Positions 34,140-44,646 are shown, numbered from the stretch's first letter. The stretch: 64,000 nucleotides of DNA from Crassaminicella profunda (GCF_019884785.1 NZ_CP082326.1:2721355-2785354); one strand, 5' to 3'. Translations and numbers: made by a program. The notes: generated by a model not told the origin, from the sequence alone.

Positions 34140-35069
34140 TTAATTTTCTTCTATCTCCAAATCCCTTATATCTTTTGATTCTCTCTTAGTCTTCAACAAA
34201 ATACCTACAATTCCTAGTCCTAATACAATGGTTGCTGCAAATCCTGCTTCAGGACCAAATGCTCCACCTGTAAACCACTCACTTCCAACCAGCTTTAATT
34301 TCATAATACTTCCAATTCCTGTCTTTGTACCACTTACTTCAAATCCAAAGATATTTCCTTGTACCCAATTCCATGCAGCATGAAGACCACAAACACCCCA
34401 TAACTCCTTTGTTTTCATCACATATAGACCTAACAATATTCCTACTAGAATAATATTTAAAATTGCAATAAAACTTACATTTGGATTAAATATATGCATC
34501 ACTCCAAAAAATATTGCAGACACTCCTAATCCTAAGAATGGATTATATCTTGCTCCTAATACATTCATCATCCAACCTCTAGCTAATATTTCTTCCGTTG
34601 CACTCTGAATCATCCACCCTGGTAAAATAATTAAAATGCTACTTAAAACAGCCAATCCTGTAGGCGTAGTTGAATTTTGATCTACTTGAATATGTCCTGT
34701 AATAGCAAGAAGACTTACCACTAAAGTAAACAATCCAACTCCAACCATAAAACCTATCGTATATTTTTTAATAAAATTTTCTTTATAAAATCCCATACTT
34801 GAAATCTTTCTTTTCTCAGCAAGCTTTACCCACGCAAATATCAATAATGATACAAACAAAAAACCAAAAATCAATTGTGCCATCATCCCCATTAAAGGGC
34901 TTACATTAGATGTTCCAAAAATAAATATCCCCGTAATAGCCATAGCTATTCCACCAATAATTTCTCCACCTATGAGAAAAGCAACTGCTAATATAAGCAC
35001 AACAATAATATTTGGCAGATATCTTGCCCCTTTAGCTTCTAAAAATAATCCTTTTTCCTTAGAAAACAT
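34140..35069 (-). CDS. CPBP family intramembrane metalloprotease
   Basis: The 309-residue protein has about eight hydrophobic segments and the CPBP (Abi/CAAX-like) motifs EEILARGWMM (motif 1, with the paired glutamates), FFGVMHIFNPN (motif 2, histidine) and CGLHAAWNWVQG (motif 3). Members include CAAX-type proteases and bacteriocin-immunity proteins, and the role here is unknown. ATG 35069 follows AAAGGAGG by 11 nt. It lies 35 nt upstream of the CXXC micro-protein on the same strand and may share its transcript. Confidence 0.85.
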   Translation of the reverse strand: MFSKEKGLFLEAKGARYLPNIIVVLILAVAFLIGGEIIGGIAMAITGIFIFGTSNVSPLMGMMAQLIFGFLFVSLLIFAWVKLAEKRKISSMGFYKENFIKKYTIGFMVGVGLFTLVVSLLAITGHIQVDQNSTTPTGLAVLSSILIILPGWMIQSATEEILARGWMMNVLGARYNPFLGLGVSAIFFGVMHIFNPNVSFIAILNIILVGILLGLYVMKTKELWGVCGLHAAWNWVQGNIFGFEVSGTKTGIGSIMKLKLVGSEWFTGGAFGPEAGFAATIVLGLGIVGILLKTKRESKDIRDLEIEEN

Positions 35070-35414
35070 GATATGCTCATCCTCCTTTATGATTTCCTTT
35101 ATAAATATCATATCTTATAAATATATACAATTCCATTTACTTCCCTTACGTTCTTTGATCTAATCTTACATTTTTGTCACAAATGATTAGTATACCCTTT
35201 CTATTGATTATGTCTTCATTTTTCTATAATTAATCATAATTTTTTTCTAATTTTATTATATTTTATCAATATAAATTTACACTTAAATAAATCTTAAATA
35301 TACCTTAAAATCATCATTAAAGAATTATATTTTAATCACAAAATATCCTATAAGGTAGACTTTTTTATTCATCACCCTATAGGATACATTTTATTCATAA
35401 ATACATAATATTTA
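35070..35414. other. Intergenic, 345 nt
   Basis: This AT-rich stretch holds upstream sequences of the CPBP gene and a terminator at 35344-35386. I see no gene in it. Confidence 0.6.
35344..35386 (-). terminator. Terminator after engB
   Basis: TATCCTATA and TATAGGATA arms with an extended imperfect inner stem are followed by TTTT on the reverse strand. The long loop makes strength uncertain. Confidence 0.6.
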
Positions 35415-36038
35415 TTATTTTATTGCTTCCTCTGCTTCAAAATCAAATCCATTCACTTTAAAGACCTCATTAATAATCTCCCAAGCTTCTTCTTTTCCTT
35501 CTCTGCTTTCTGCTGAAACAGGCAATAGGATATCGTCACTTGTCATTTGAAGTTCTTTTTTTATGATATCTAAATGTTTTTGTCTTTGACCTCTCTTGAT
35601 TTTATCTAGTTTTGTAACAATAACAATCCCATTAAAACCAAAATGCTTAATCCAACTATACATATGCTTATCCTGTTGTGTAGGAGCATGGCGAATGTCC
35701 ACAAGCTGAAATACATCTATTAGATTTTTCCTATTGCTAAGATAGGCATCCATCATTTTTCCCCAAGCTTCTTTACTACTCTTAGACACCTTCGCATAAC
35801 CATATCCTGGAAGGTCTACAATTCGAAACTGATCATTAATATCATAGAAATTAATCGTTTGAGTTTTTCCTGGACTTGAACTAGTTCTAGCAAGTTTTTT
35901 TCTATTCACCAAAAGGTTAATAAGAGAAGACTTTCCTACATTAGATCTCCCAGCAAAAGCAATCTCAGGTTTTTCATCCTCTGGATATTGTTCTCTCTTT
36001 ACTGCACTAATAACAATCTCTGCACTTTTAATTTTCAT
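35415..36038 (-). CDS. engB: Ribosome biogenesis GTPase EngB/YsxC
   Basis: The 207-residue protein has G1 [12 protein letters not shown], switch region TQTINFY, G3 [13 protein letters not shown]4 TKLDK and G5 PVSAES. It is an essential TrmE-Era class GTPase for late 50S subunit assembly. The ATG lies within the last codons of lon (11-nt overlap), after GGAAGG. lon-engB pairing is common in Firmicutes. Confidence 0.95.
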   Translation of the reverse strand: MKIKSAEIVISAVKREQYPEDEKPEIAFAGRSNVGKSSLINLLVNRKKLARTSSSPGKTQTINFYDINDQFRIVDLPGYGYAKVSKSSKEAWGKMMDAYLSNRKNLIDVFQLVDIRHAPTQQDKHMYSWIKHFGFNGIVIVTKLDKIKRGQRQKHLDIIKKELQMTSDDILLPVSAESREGKEEAWEIINEVFKVNGFDFEAEEAIK

Positions 36039-38376
36039 CTTTTTCTTCCTTCCGAACTAATGCATGCTCTAATACTTGATCCATATTTTCAACTAAAACA
36101 AAAGTTAGCTTTTTCCTTACATTTTCAGGAATCTCTTCTATATCTTTTTCATTATCAATAGGCAATAATACTTTCGTAATTCCTGCTCTATTTGCAGCTA
36201 ACACCTTTTCTTTAATTCCCCCTACAGGTAAAGCTCTACCTCTTAATGTAATTTCCCCTGTCATGGCTACATATTTATTAACAGGTATCTTTGTAAGCTC
36301 TGATATAACTGCCGTTGCCATAGTAACCCCAGCTGATGGTCCATCCTTTGGTATAGCTCCTTCTGGAATATGTATATGAATATCTAACTTTTGATAAAAG
36401 TCTTCTGGTATATTTAAATCCTCAATTTTAGATCGAATATAACTGATTCCAGCTCTTGCAGATTCCTTCATTACATCTCCAAGCTGTCCTGTTAATACAA
36501 GTTTTCCATTTCCTTTCATGGTTGTTACTTCAATAGATAGGGTATCTCCTCCAACTCTTGTCCATGCAAGACCTCTTGCAATACCTATCTCATGATTTTC
36601 TTTAATCTTTTCATATCTATATCTTCTGCTTCCAAGATAGTTGCTTAGATTATTTACATTGATTCGAACATTTTTTATCTTCTTCTCAACAATTTTCTTT
36701 GCAGATTTTCTACATAATGTAGCAATTTGTCTTTCTAAGTTCCTCACACCTGATTCCCTTGTATAATAACTAATTACATCTCGAAGGGTTTGCTCTGAAA
36801 TCTGAAGACTTTTCTCTTTCAGTCCATGTTCTTTTTTCTGCTTAGGTAAAAGGTATTTTTGTGCAATTTTTAGTTTCTCTTCCTCTGTATATCCAGATAC
36901 CTCTATAACTTCCATTCTATCAAGAAGAGGTCTTGGAATAGTTCCTAAGCTATTTGCTGTTGTAATAAACATGACTTTAGACAAATCAAAGGGAACTTCT
37001 AAATAATGATCTGTAAATTCTTTATTTTGCTCAGGGTCTAATACTTCTAATAATGCAGATGCTGGATCTCCCCTAAAATCATTACTTAATTTATCTATCT
37101 CATCAAATAAGAATACAGGATTTTTAGAACCGCATTCTTTTATTGCGGACATGATTCTTCCTGGTATAGCACCCACATAAGTTCTACGATGTCCTCTGAT
37201 CTCTGCTTCATCTCGAACACCTCCAAGAGACATTCTTGTAAACTTTCGGTTTAAACTTCTTGCAATAGATTTGGCAATAGAAGTTTTTCCTACTCCTGGA
37301 GGACCTACTAAACAAATAATAGGGCCTTTCATGCTTTTAGACAACTGTCTGATAGCTAAATATTCTAAAATTCTTTCCTTAACATCCTTTAGCCCATAAT
37401 GGTCTTCATCTAGTATGATTTTTGCTTTTTGAATATCGATTTGATCTTTGGTTTGCTTCGCCCATGGAATATCTAAAATCCAATCTACATAATTTCTAAT
37501 GACACCACTTTCAGCTGAACTTGGAGAGAGTTTAGAAAGCCTACTAAGTTCTTTCTTAACCTTCTTTTCTACCTCTTTAGGAAGTTTTGATTTTTTGATT
37601 CTTTCCTTATAGTCATCTTCTTCCTCATTAAATTCGTCTTCTTCTCCTAATTCTTCGTGAATGGCTTTTAGTTGTTCTTTCAAGTAATATTCTTTCTGAA
37701 CTTTATTGATTTGTTTTTTTACTCTAACATTAATATCTCTTTCAATTTCTAATACTTCTATTTCTCTTAAAAGTATTTTATAAATGACCTCTAGACGCTC
37801 TTTAGGCTCAAAAGCTTCTAGTATTTCTTGCTTTTGTTCTATCTTTAAAATCATATGAGAAGCCATAATATCAGCAAGTCTTCCTGGCTCTTCAATAGTC
37901 GTAACATTCATAAATACTTCAGGGGAAATACGGCTTCCTACACTTATGTAGTCTTCAAAAGCATTGGTTACTGTTCTCATTAATGCTTCAAGCTCTTTAT
38001 CCATCTCTATCTCATCATCATACATTTCTTCCTCTACTACACACTTAAAGTAAGGGTCTTCTTGTAGAATATCTATCACCCTCGCTCTACTGATTCCTTC
38101 TACTAATACTCTAATAGCATCTCCTGGAAGCTTCAACATCTGTTTTATTTTAGCTAAAGTTCCTACTTCATAAAAGTCATCTCGTGTAGGTAAATCTACT
38201 TCCGCTTCTTTTTGTGTTGTCAAAAATATTAATTGGTCATTCACCATAGCTTCTTCTAATGCATTGATTGACTTTTCTCTTCCTACATCAAAATGCAGTA
38301 CCATGTATGGAAAAACTGAAAGCCCTCTAAGTGGAATAAGAGGCAGTTCATGTTTTTTCACTTTTTTATCTTCCAC
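36028..38376 (-). CDS. lon: ATP-dependent protease Lon
   Basis: The 782-residue protein has the LonN substrate domain ([20 protein letters not shown]), a coiled linker, the AAA+ domain with Walker [10 protein letters not shown] and Walker B FLFDEIDK, and the protease domain with Ser in [12 protein letters not shown] and Lys in [11 protein letters not shown]. It degrades misfolded and regulatory proteins in the cytosol. It begins with GTG 38376 after GGAG. The last 11 nt overlap engB. Confidence 0.97.
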   Translation of the reverse strand: MEDKKVKKHELPLIPLRGLSVFPYMVLHFDVGREKSINALEEAMVNDQLIFLTTQKEAEVDLPTRDDFYEVGTLAKIKQMLKLPGDAIRVLVEGISRARVIDILQEDPYFKCVVEEEMYDDEIEMDKELEALMRTVTNAFEDYISVGSRISPEVFMNVTTIEEPGRLADIMASHMILKIEQKQEILEAFEPKERLEVIYKILLREIEVLEIERDINVRVKKQINKVQKEYYLKEQLKAIHEELGEEDEFNEEEDDYKERIKKSKLPKEVEKKVKKELSRLSKLSPSSAESGVIRNYVDWILDIPWAKQTKDQIDIQKAKIILDEDHYGLKDVKERILEYLAIRQLSKSMKGPIICLVGPPGVGKTSIAKSIARSLNRKFTRMSLGGVRDEAEIRGHRRTYVGAIPGRIMSAIKECGSKNPVFLFDEIDKLSNDFRGDPASALLEVLDPEQNKEFTDHYLEVPFDLSKVMFITTANSLGTIPRPLLDRMEVIEVSGYTEEEKLKIAQKYLLPKQKKEHGLKEKSLQISEQTLRDVISYYTRESGVRNLERQIATLCRKSAKKIVEKKIKNVRINVNNLSNYLGSRRYRYEKIKENHEIGIARGLAWTRVGGDTLSIEVTTMKGNGKLVLTGQLGDVMKESARAGISYIRSKIEDLNIPEDFYQKLDIHIHIPEGAIPKDGPSAGVTMATAVISELTKIPVNKYVAMTGEITLRGRALPVGGIKEKVLAANRAGITKVLLPIDNEKDIEEIPENVRKKLTFVLVENMDQVLEHALVRKEEKDEN

Positions 38377-38805
38377 TTTTTATCAACTCCTCGTTCTATG
38401 CAATAGCAACATTATTTTTTGTAATTAAAAGGAATTTATTCTCTTACCTATATGTTATCTGCTTATTATGAAAGTCTTTTTCATTATAAACTTTATTATC
38501 ATATTTTACAATTTTCTTTATACATAAAAAAATAAACCTTAAAACCATGTAATACTTTACAATACACTATTATATAGAAAGGAGCATTATTTTTCAATAT
38601 ATTCCGTTATTACTATAGTTAACCACCTGTTTTATGTGTTTAATCATATAATGCATTGCTGAATAGATAAGAATACGAATAACATTAACAAATATAATAC
38701 AAATAAAATAATAAATCTGTTTATCTATTCAAATGGTATATATTTGTATTCATTATCAAATAATACTTTTGATATCTATTACATTGAAACAAAGGAGGTT
38801 CTTTT
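38377..38805. other. Divergent intergenic region between lon and second hcp
   Basis: This 429-nt AT-rich region should contain both promoters. GAATAGATAA (38661-38670) is repeated inverted as TTATCTATTC (38721-38730), and GAATACGAAT (38671-38680) is nearly repeated inverted as ATTTGTATTC (38742-38751). No GTANC-N4-GNTAC dyad like that of the first hcp is present. Confidence 0.55.
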
Positions 38806-40470
38806 ATGGATCAAGCCATGTTCTGTTATCAATGCGAACAAACTTTAGGTTCAAAAGGATGTGTCAAGGTCGGCGTATGTGGAAAAGACGCAACTGTAGC
38901 TAATTTACAAGATGTGTTAATTCATTTATTAAAAGGAATAGGCTTTTATGGTCAAAAAAACATTGAAAAAGGAGTAAAAATTCGTAGTAAAATTAATAAA
39001 TTTGTAGTAGATGCTATGTTTTCAACCCTTACAAATGTTAATTTTGACCCAGATAGATTTGTTGAGTATATTAAATTAGCAGATGCAATGAAAGAAGAAT
39101 TAAAGACCTCTGCTGGTGAAATTGAAAATGTACCAAAAGCAGCTACATATAGACCCCCAAATACATTAGAAGAAATGCTAGAAGATGCAAAGCAAGTAGG
39201 TGTCATGGCAGATGAAAATTTAGATATGGATATACGTTCTTTAAGAGAATTATTGATTTATGCTTTTAAAGGTATGGCCGCTTATGCCCATCATGCATAT
39301 GTTCTTGGTAAATTTGATGATGAAGTAAATAATTTCTTTTACAAGGGACTGGCAGCTACACTAGATGATTCTCTAACTGTTGAAAATTTATTTCATTTAA
39401 ATATGGAATTTGGACAAACAAACCTTAAGTGCATGGCTCTTTTAGATGCAGCTAATACAAGTACTTATGGAAATCCAGAACCAACAGAAGTACTCATTAC
39501 AAAGAAAAAAGGTCCTTTTATCATCGTATCTGGTCACGATTTAAAAGATTTAAAAAATTTACTAGAGCAGACAGAGGGAAAGGGAATCAATATCTATACC
39601 CATTGTGAAATGCTTCCTGCTCATGGATATCCAGAATTAAAGAAATATAAACATTTAGTAGGGAATTTTGGAGGAGCATGGCAAAAACAACAAAATGAAT
39701 TTGATGGCATTCCTGGATGTATTTTAATGACTACAAATTGTCTTCAAAAGCCAAGAGAAAGCTATAAAGACAGATTATTTACTACAAGCATCGTTGGATG
39801 GCCTGATACCCCTCATATAGATGAAGTAAATGGCAAAAAAGATTTCACTCCAATCATTGAAAAAGCATTAGCCTTAGGTGGCTTTACGGAAGATGAACCT
39901 GAAAAGAAAATCCTTGTTGGATTTGGTCATAATGCAGTACTAAGTCACGCAGATACAATCGTTGAAGCTGTAAAAAGTGGTGCTATAAAACATTTCTTCC
40001 TCATTGGAGGATGTGACGGTGCAAGACCTGGAAGAAATTATTATACAGAGTTTGCAGAAAAAACACCACAAGACACAATCATATTGACCCTTGCCTGTGG
40101 TAAATTCCGTTTTAATAAATTAGATTTTGGAACTGTAGCAGGTCTTCCAAGACTTCTTGATGTAGGACAATGTAACGATTCCTATTCAGCCATTCAAATC
40201 GCTCTAGCTCTTAGCAAAGCCTTTGATTGTGATGTGAACGAATTACCTCTTTCAATGATTCTTTCTTGGTATGAACAAAAGGCTGTAGGTATTTTGCTTA
40301 CCCTTTTATCCCTGGGGATTAAAAATATTCGTCTTGGACCAACACTTCCTGCATTTGTTACACCTAATGTATTACAGGTGTTAGTAGACAAATTCAATAT
40401 TAGTCCTATTTCTACTCCTGAGGACGATTTAAATGCTATATTAGGGATCGAACCACTTGTCAAAAAATAA
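38806..40470 (+). CDS. hcp: Hybrid cluster protein (Hcp), second copy
   Basis: The 554-residue protein carries FCYQCEQT and GCVKVGVC (Cys7, Cys10, Cys19, Cys25), then HCEMLPAHGYP, TTNCLQKP, GGCDGARPGRNYY, LACGKFR and [10 protein letters not shown]. All hybrid-cluster ligand segments appear intact. It is clearly diverged from the first hcp and stands alone with its own terminator, so the two are likely to be used under different conditions. AAAGGAGG precedes the ATG. Confidence 0.96.
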   Translation: MDQAMFCYQCEQTLGSKGCVKVGVCGKDATVANLQDVLIHLLKGIGFYGQKNIEKGVKIRSKINKFVVDAMFSTLTNVNFDPDRFVEYIKLADAMKEELKTSAGEIENVPKAATYRPPNTLEEMLEDAKQVGVMADENLDMDIRSLRELLIYAFKGMAAYAHHAYVLGKFDDEVNNFFYKGLAATLDDSLTVENLFHLNMEFGQTNLKCMALLDAANTSTYGNPEPTEVLITKKKGPFIIVSGHDLKDLKNLLEQTEGKGINIYTHCEMLPAHGYPELKKYKHLVGNFGGAWQKQQNEFDGIPGCILMTTNCLQKPRESYKDRLFTTSIVGWPDTPHIDEVNGKKDFTPIIEKALALGGFTEDEPEKKILVGFGHNAVLSHADTIVEAVKSGAIKHFFLIGGCDGARPGRNYYTEFAEKTPQDTIILTLACGKFRFNKLDFGTVAGLPRLLDVGQCNDSYSAIQIALALSKAFDCDVNELPLSMILSWYEQKAVGILLTLLSLGIKNIRLGPTLPAFVTPNVLQVLVDKFNISPISTPEDDLNAILGIEPLVKK

Positions 40471-40482
40471 TTCAATATATAT

Positions 40483-40518
40483 AAGGAATTCCTTTAAATA
40501 ATAAAGAAATTCCTTTTT
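40483..40518 (+). terminator. Terminator after second hcp
   Basis: AAGGAATTCCTTTA and TAAAGAAATTCCTT pair with one mismatch and are followed by T residues. Confidence 0.8.
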
Positions 40519-40576
40519 CATTGTATATTTACTATTAAAATTTAATATTTTTCAAAATAACTTAGTCCAAAACCTT

Positions 40577-42262
40577 TTACTTTATTGATATATGATCTAA
40601 ATATTTTTCTATTCCTTCTGCCACTGACTTTATACTTCCATCTTCAAAAGGAGAATCTAAATTTGAAAAATCTACTAATTCTAAGAAAGATTTGCTACCT
40701 CCCACCTTACAAAGCTTTAGATAATCTTTCCACGCTCCATCAAAATCATCTATAGATTTTTTGAAAAATTGGAATGCACAGATTTCTGCTAATACATAAT
40801 CAATATAATAGAATGGATTTTTAAAGATATGTCCTTGTTGATACCAATATCCACCGTTTTCTAAAAATTCATTTCCATCATAATCCCTATAGGTCAGATA
40901 TTTTTTTTCTATTTCTCTCCACTTGCATTTTCTTTCCTTTGGAGTTACATTTGGATTTTCATATACATAATGCTGAAATTCATCTACCACTACCCCATAA
41001 GGAATAAATAAAAAAGCTTCACTCAAATGTCCAAATTTATATTTATTCACTTCATCAAAGAATAAATCCATCCATGGATACGTAAAGAATTCCATACTCA
41101 TAGAATGTATTTCGCAAGCCTCAAGTGTTGGAAAATTATATTCAGGAATCTCAAATTCTTTACTTTCATATACTTGAAAAGCATGGCCTGCTTCATGGGT
41201 CAGTACATCTATATCATCAGCAGTCCCGTTAAAATTTGAAAATATAAAAGGGGCTTTATATTTAGCAATATATGTACAATATCCTCCTGGAGATTTTCCA
41301 CCCTTACTTAAAACATCCATCAACTGGTTTTCCATCATGTATTCAAAAAATACCTTTGTTTCATTAGATAATCCTTCATACATTTTCTTTCCAGCTTCAA
41401 GAATTTCTTTTGCATCTCCTTTAGGTTTTGCATTTCCATCTAAAAAGGTAAGAATTTCATCATAGTATTTTAATTGATCTAAATTTAGTCTACAGCTTTG
41501 CTTTTCTCTTAATTTTGTAGCTAAAGGTACAATATATTCTTTTACTTGTTTTCTTAAATTTCCAACCATATCTTTGTTGTAATCTGTTCGAAGCATACGA
41601 GCATACCCAAGCTCTACAAAATTTTCATATCCTAGCTTTTGAGCCATCCTAGTTCTTACTTTTACTAATTTATCATAGATTTCATCAAACTTTTCTTCAT
41701 TTTCTTTAAAGAAGTTATATTTTGCCTCATTTGCCCTCTTTCTTATATCTTGATCATGAGACATTTGAAAAGGTCTTAACTGAGGTATCGTTCGCGCTTC
41801 TCCTTCAAAAGGTATTTTGGCTGAGGATAAAAGCTTTGTATATTCACTCATTAATTTATTCTCAAGCTTTAAATCTTCAATTATTTCCTGGGAAAAACTC
41901 TTCACTTTAAGCTTTGCAATACGAAAAAGCTGTTCTCCCCATTTTTCTTTTAAATCATCCTTATATTTTGAATCCACTAATGCAGCATAATATTTAGCAA
42001 CTAATCCTTCATAAATAGGTCCATTTTCGTCAAAATATTTTTGTTCCTCTTCATATACCTTATCTTCTGTATTGATCGTATGTCGAATATAAGCAATTTG
42101 CTCCATAGACTCAAATTCATTTCTTAAGGTATTGATTTTACTCATGAGTTCATCTTGTTCTTTGTAATTCTTTGCTTTTATAAAATCATTTAATAATTGG
42201 TTAAATTGTTCTTCAAAAGTTTTTATATTGGGTCTTTTGTATTCATATTCAGTAAATTTCAT
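40577..42262 (-). CDS. pepF: Oligoendopeptidase F-type M3 metallopeptidase
   Basis: The 561-residue protein is a cytosolic zinc peptidase of family M3. The zinc site is in DVLTHEAGHAFQ (HEXXH) with the third ligand glutamate in PTLEACEIHSMSME. FHGTADD-like FNGTADDIDV and the C-terminal YYIDYVLAEICAFQFF are further family features. It trims peptides of about 7 to 17 residues. It is shorter than typical PepF of about 600 residues but complete. GGAAGGTG precedes the ATG. Confidence 0.93.
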   Translation of the reverse strand: MKFTEYEYKRPNIKTFEEQFNQLLNDFIKAKNYKEQDELMSKINTLRNEFESMEQIAYIRHTINTEDKVYEEEQKYFDENGPIYEGLVAKYYAALVDSKYKDDLKEKWGEQLFRIAKLKVKSFSQEIIEDLKLENKLMSEYTKLLSSAKIPFEGEARTIPQLRPFQMSHDQDIRKRANEAKYNFFKENEEKFDEIYDKLVKVRTRMAQKLGYENFVELGYARMLRTDYNKDMVGNLRKQVKEYIVPLATKLREKQSCRLNLDQLKYYDEILTFLDGNAKPKGDAKEILEAGKKMYEGLSNETKVFFEYMMENQLMDVLSKGGKSPGGYCTYIAKYKAPFIFSNFNGTADDIDVLTHEAGHAFQVYESKEFEIPEYNFPTLEACEIHSMSMEFFTYPWMDLFFDEVNKYKFGHLSEAFLFIPYGVVVDEFQHYVYENPNVTPKERKCKWREIEKKYLTYRDYDGNEFLENGGYWYQQGHIFKNPFYYIDYVLAEICAFQFFKKSIDDFDGAWKDYLKLCKVGGSKSFLELVDFSNLDSPFEDGSIKSVAEGIEKYLDHISIK

Positions 42263-42290
42263 GGTTTCACCTTCCTCTTTTTTAGTATAC

Positions 42291-42578
42291 CTAATTTAAT
42301 TCTTTTATAATTCTCTTAATTGTATAATACGTAAATATGATTGCTGTTATAGCTATTACACTCATCATTAAATGAATAGCTTCCATTCTAGGATTACTTA
42401 ATGTGTGAACACCATGAGCTGAATTATACCATTCAATATTCATAGCGTTTCCCCATATGCCTACTAAAATAGCAACTACTATTAAAAACATAAACAGTAT
42501 TTTACCATTACAGAAAGTTTCTAATAAACTATATTTAAATACGTTAATAAAGTATTTAAATCCTATTGGATTCAGCAT
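42291..42578 (-). CDS. Small membrane protein, unknown
   Basis: The 95-residue protein has two hydrophobic segments (ILFMFLIVVAILVGIWGNAM and MMSVIAITAIIFTYYTI) separated by a short polar stretch, with a basic end. I do not recognise a family. ATG 42578 lies 8 nt after AAGGAAG; an in-frame GTG is three codons earlier. It lies between prfH and pepF on the same strand, 83 nt after prfH. Confidence 0.65.
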   Translation of the reverse strand: MLNPIGFKYFINVFKYSLLETFCNGKILFMFLIVVAILVGIWGNAMNIEWYNSAHGVHTLSNPRMEAIHLMMSVIAITAIIFTYYTIKRIIKELN

Positions 42579-42661
42579 CCAAATCACTTCCTTTTATAGG
42601 TTCGTTTATATGATCAGAAACAAAACTGTCCTTACATTTCGTAAAGACAGTTTTTAAATTT

Positions 42662-43282
42662 TTATTTCTTTATCTTAAACTTCTTCCCCTCAAAAGTTCT
42701 CACAGGATTCCCTCTTACTAAAGCCTTATGTTGCTGCCATAATCCTTTTTTGAAATCATCTAAAGCTTCTTCATTTTTATTTTTAAGAATTCTTTCAAGG
42801 ATGGCAAGGGCTAGTTTTTTATTTTGATATTGACTTCTCTCTTCCTGTGCTTTCACCATAATCCCTGTTGGCAAATGGGTCACTCTTACAGCCGTTTCTA
42901 GTTTATTTACATTTTGTCCCCCAGCTCCTGAACTTCTCATGGTATCTATTTTTACATCTGACAAGTGAAAGCTATATTTTTCCTGTTCTTCATAGACTTC
43001 CACATTAATATACCAATTTTTCCTCTTATGATTGGGTCGATAAGGACTCTTACAAATCCAGAGAATGGTTCCTTCCATACTTTTTAGGTATTTCCTTACT
43101 CCTTCTCCTTCAATGCGTAAAATAACCGATTGATAATTTCCTGGATATTGTCCCTCTTCATGTCCTACTAGTTCTATTTTAAAATCCTTTTGTTTGCATT
43201 CTTTGATGACCTGTTTGAAAAAAAGTCCTACACCTAAAGCACACTCCTCAGGTCCTGCTCCACTACTAATTTGCATCCACAT
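42662..43282 (-). CDS. prfH: Peptide chain release factor-like protein PrfH
   Basis: The 206-residue protein has the peptidyl-tRNA hydrolysis domain with SSGAGGQNVNKLETAVRVTH and lacks the codon-recognition and N-terminal domains of RF1/RF2. The start MWMQISSGAGPEECALGVG is typical of PrfH. Together with RtcB2, PrfH is reported to release peptides from ribosomes cut in the 16S decoding centre so that the ligase can repair the rRNA. It follows rtcB after 7 nt, with AAGGGGTGA doubling as the rtcB stop region. Confidence 0.93.
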   Translation of the reverse strand: MWMQISSGAGPEECALGVGLFFKQVIKECKQKDFKIELVGHEEGQYPGNYQSVILRIEGEGVRKYLKSMEGTILWICKSPYRPNHKRKNWYINVEVYEEQEKYSFHLSDVKIDTMRSSGAGGQNVNKLETAVRVTHLPTGIMVKAQEERSQYQNKKLALAILERILKNKNEEALDDFKKGLWQQHKALVRGNPVRTFEGKKFKIKK

Positions 43283-43289
43283 AACCCAA

Positions 43290-44375
43290 TCACCCCTTAT
43301 AAGTTATGACAGGCTTTAATGTAGCAATGACCTCAATTAAATCTGCCTCTAGTAAATCTTTTATAACTGTTTCAATATTTTTATAGGCTTCAGGAGCTTC
43401 TTCAAATAGCAAACTTTTATCTTTACAAATCACAGCTCCACCCAATTGAGTTTGTTTGATTGTTTTTTTTGTGTATTTATTCATGAGTCTTTCTTTGCAG
43501 CCTCCACGACTCCATTTCCGTCCTGCTCCATGAGCAATAGAGTACGCTGAAACCTCACTTGGCTTTGGCATGACAATATAAGTCAAATCTCCTCTTGATC
43601 CAGGGATAACAACTGCTCCAACATCTGCTGGTGCTGCTCCCTTTCTGTGGATATAGACTTCTTTATTTTTGATAGCTTTTCTTACAATACTATTGTGGGT
43701 ACTATCTAACACCCTAGTCATCTCTATTCCAAGTAATTTCATGAATCTATTAGCAATCATTTTTCGATTATTTTCTGCCCAATAGATGGCTCTCTCATGC
43801 TTTTTTAGATATGCGTCTGCTTCAAATGTTCCTATTTTAAGTCCCTTTTGTGCATGATATTTTTTAATGGCTTCATCTAGGATGCTTTCTCCATAGCCTC
43901 TTGATCCACTATGAACTAAAAGGTATATATGCTTTTTACTAAGTTCTAATCTTTCAAATGCTTCTTCATGAAACACTTTCTCAATTTCTTGAAACTCAGC
44001 AAAATGATTGCCTCCACCGATAGTTCCCATTTTTTCTTTAAAGGAAGTTGTATCGTCAAAAGTATCTTCTATAAGAATATCCTTTATATTTAAAGTAGCT
44101 TCTAATTTTTTAATCCATTTATCTTTTTTTACTTTATGCTTTTTCACATCTGTCATAAAAAAACTCATCCCACAGCCTATATCATTTCCTATAATATGAG
44201 GATATATCATCTCTTCACTCACAAAAGCTGCTCCTACTGGAGTTTTTCCCGGGTGCAAATCTGGAAGTCCTACTGCCTTGATGATTCCTTTAAGGGATGC
44301 GATGCCCTTTAATTGATCTACTGCACTTTGTTCTATCCAACTTTTATTTGATGCGATTATTTTGATTTTTTCCAT
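43290..44375 (-). CDS. rtcB: RNA-splicing ligase RtcB (RtcB2 type)
   Basis: The 361-residue protein joins RNA 2',3'-cyclic phosphate and 5'-OH ends through a GMP-histidine intermediate using Mn2+ and GTP. Metal-site motifs NDIGCGMSFF, GGGNHFAEFQ and VHSGSRGYGE are present, and the guanylylated histidine is in YSIAHGAGRKWSR. It is shorter than standard RtcB (about 400 or more residues). The immediate prfH neighbour marks it as the rRNA-repair RtcB2. AAAAGGAG precedes the ATG. A promoter and a hairpin leader lie upstream. Confidence 0.94.
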   Translation of the reverse strand: MEKIKIIASNKSWIEQSAVDQLKGIASLKGIIKAVGLPDLHPGKTPVGAAFVSEEMIYPHIIGNDIGCGMSFFMTDVKKHKVKKDKWIKKLEATLNIKDILIEDTFDDTTSFKEKMGTIGGGNHFAEFQEIEKVFHEEAFERLELSKKHIYLLVHSGSRGYGESILDEAIKKYHAQKGLKIGTFEADAYLKKHERAIYWAENNRKMIANRFMKLLGIEMTRVLDSTHNSIVRKAIKNKEVYIHRKGAAPADVGAVVIPGSRGDLTYIVMPKPSEVSAYSIAHGAGRKWSRGGCKERLMNKYTKKTIKQTQLGGAVICKDKSLLFEEAPEAYKNIETVIKDLLEADLIEVIATLKPVITYKG

Positions 44376-44513
44376 AGGTTCTCCTTTTCTTATTCGATTC
44401 TTTCATCTCTCCAATTTTTTATTTCATATCTATAGATCATCATCATAATAATCGCCCTCTTTCTACTATTTTCTATATTTCCATAGACATCCACCTTCAG
44501 TATTAGATTTAAC

Positions 44514-44557
44514 AGGTGATAATGATAGGATAAGGAATGACATTGCTATCATCACCT
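44514..44557 (-). promoter_or_regulatory. Hairpin in the leader of rtcB-prfH
   Basis: AGGTGATAATGATAG (44514-44528) can pair with CTATCATCACCT (44546-44557) with one bulge, closing a 17-base loop. No T run follows, so it is not a classical terminator. It lies about 30 nt into the predicted rtcB-prfH transcript. Confidence 0.45.
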
Positions 44558-44594
44558 TTGTATGATTTTTAGTGTGAACTCTATATACATTATT

Positions 44595-44623
44595 ATTCTA
44601 ATGGTATTGGTTCATTTTTTCAA
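44595..44623 (-). promoter_or_regulatory. Promoter of rtcB-prfH
   Basis: TTGAAA (44623-44618), a 17-nt spacer and TAGAAT (44600-44595) on the reverse strand form a sigma-A-type promoter in the 271-nt gap after blaR1. The E. coli rtc operon instead uses sigma-54 with RtcR. Confidence 0.55.
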
Positions 44624-44646
44624 ATCTATTTTTATGTACAAAAAGT

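Noticed and set aside
44514-44557. The hairpin upstream of rtcB as an intrinsic terminator of blaR1
   Set aside because: It lies about 90 nt past blaR1 but has no T run on either strand, and a probable rtcB promoter separates it from blaR1.
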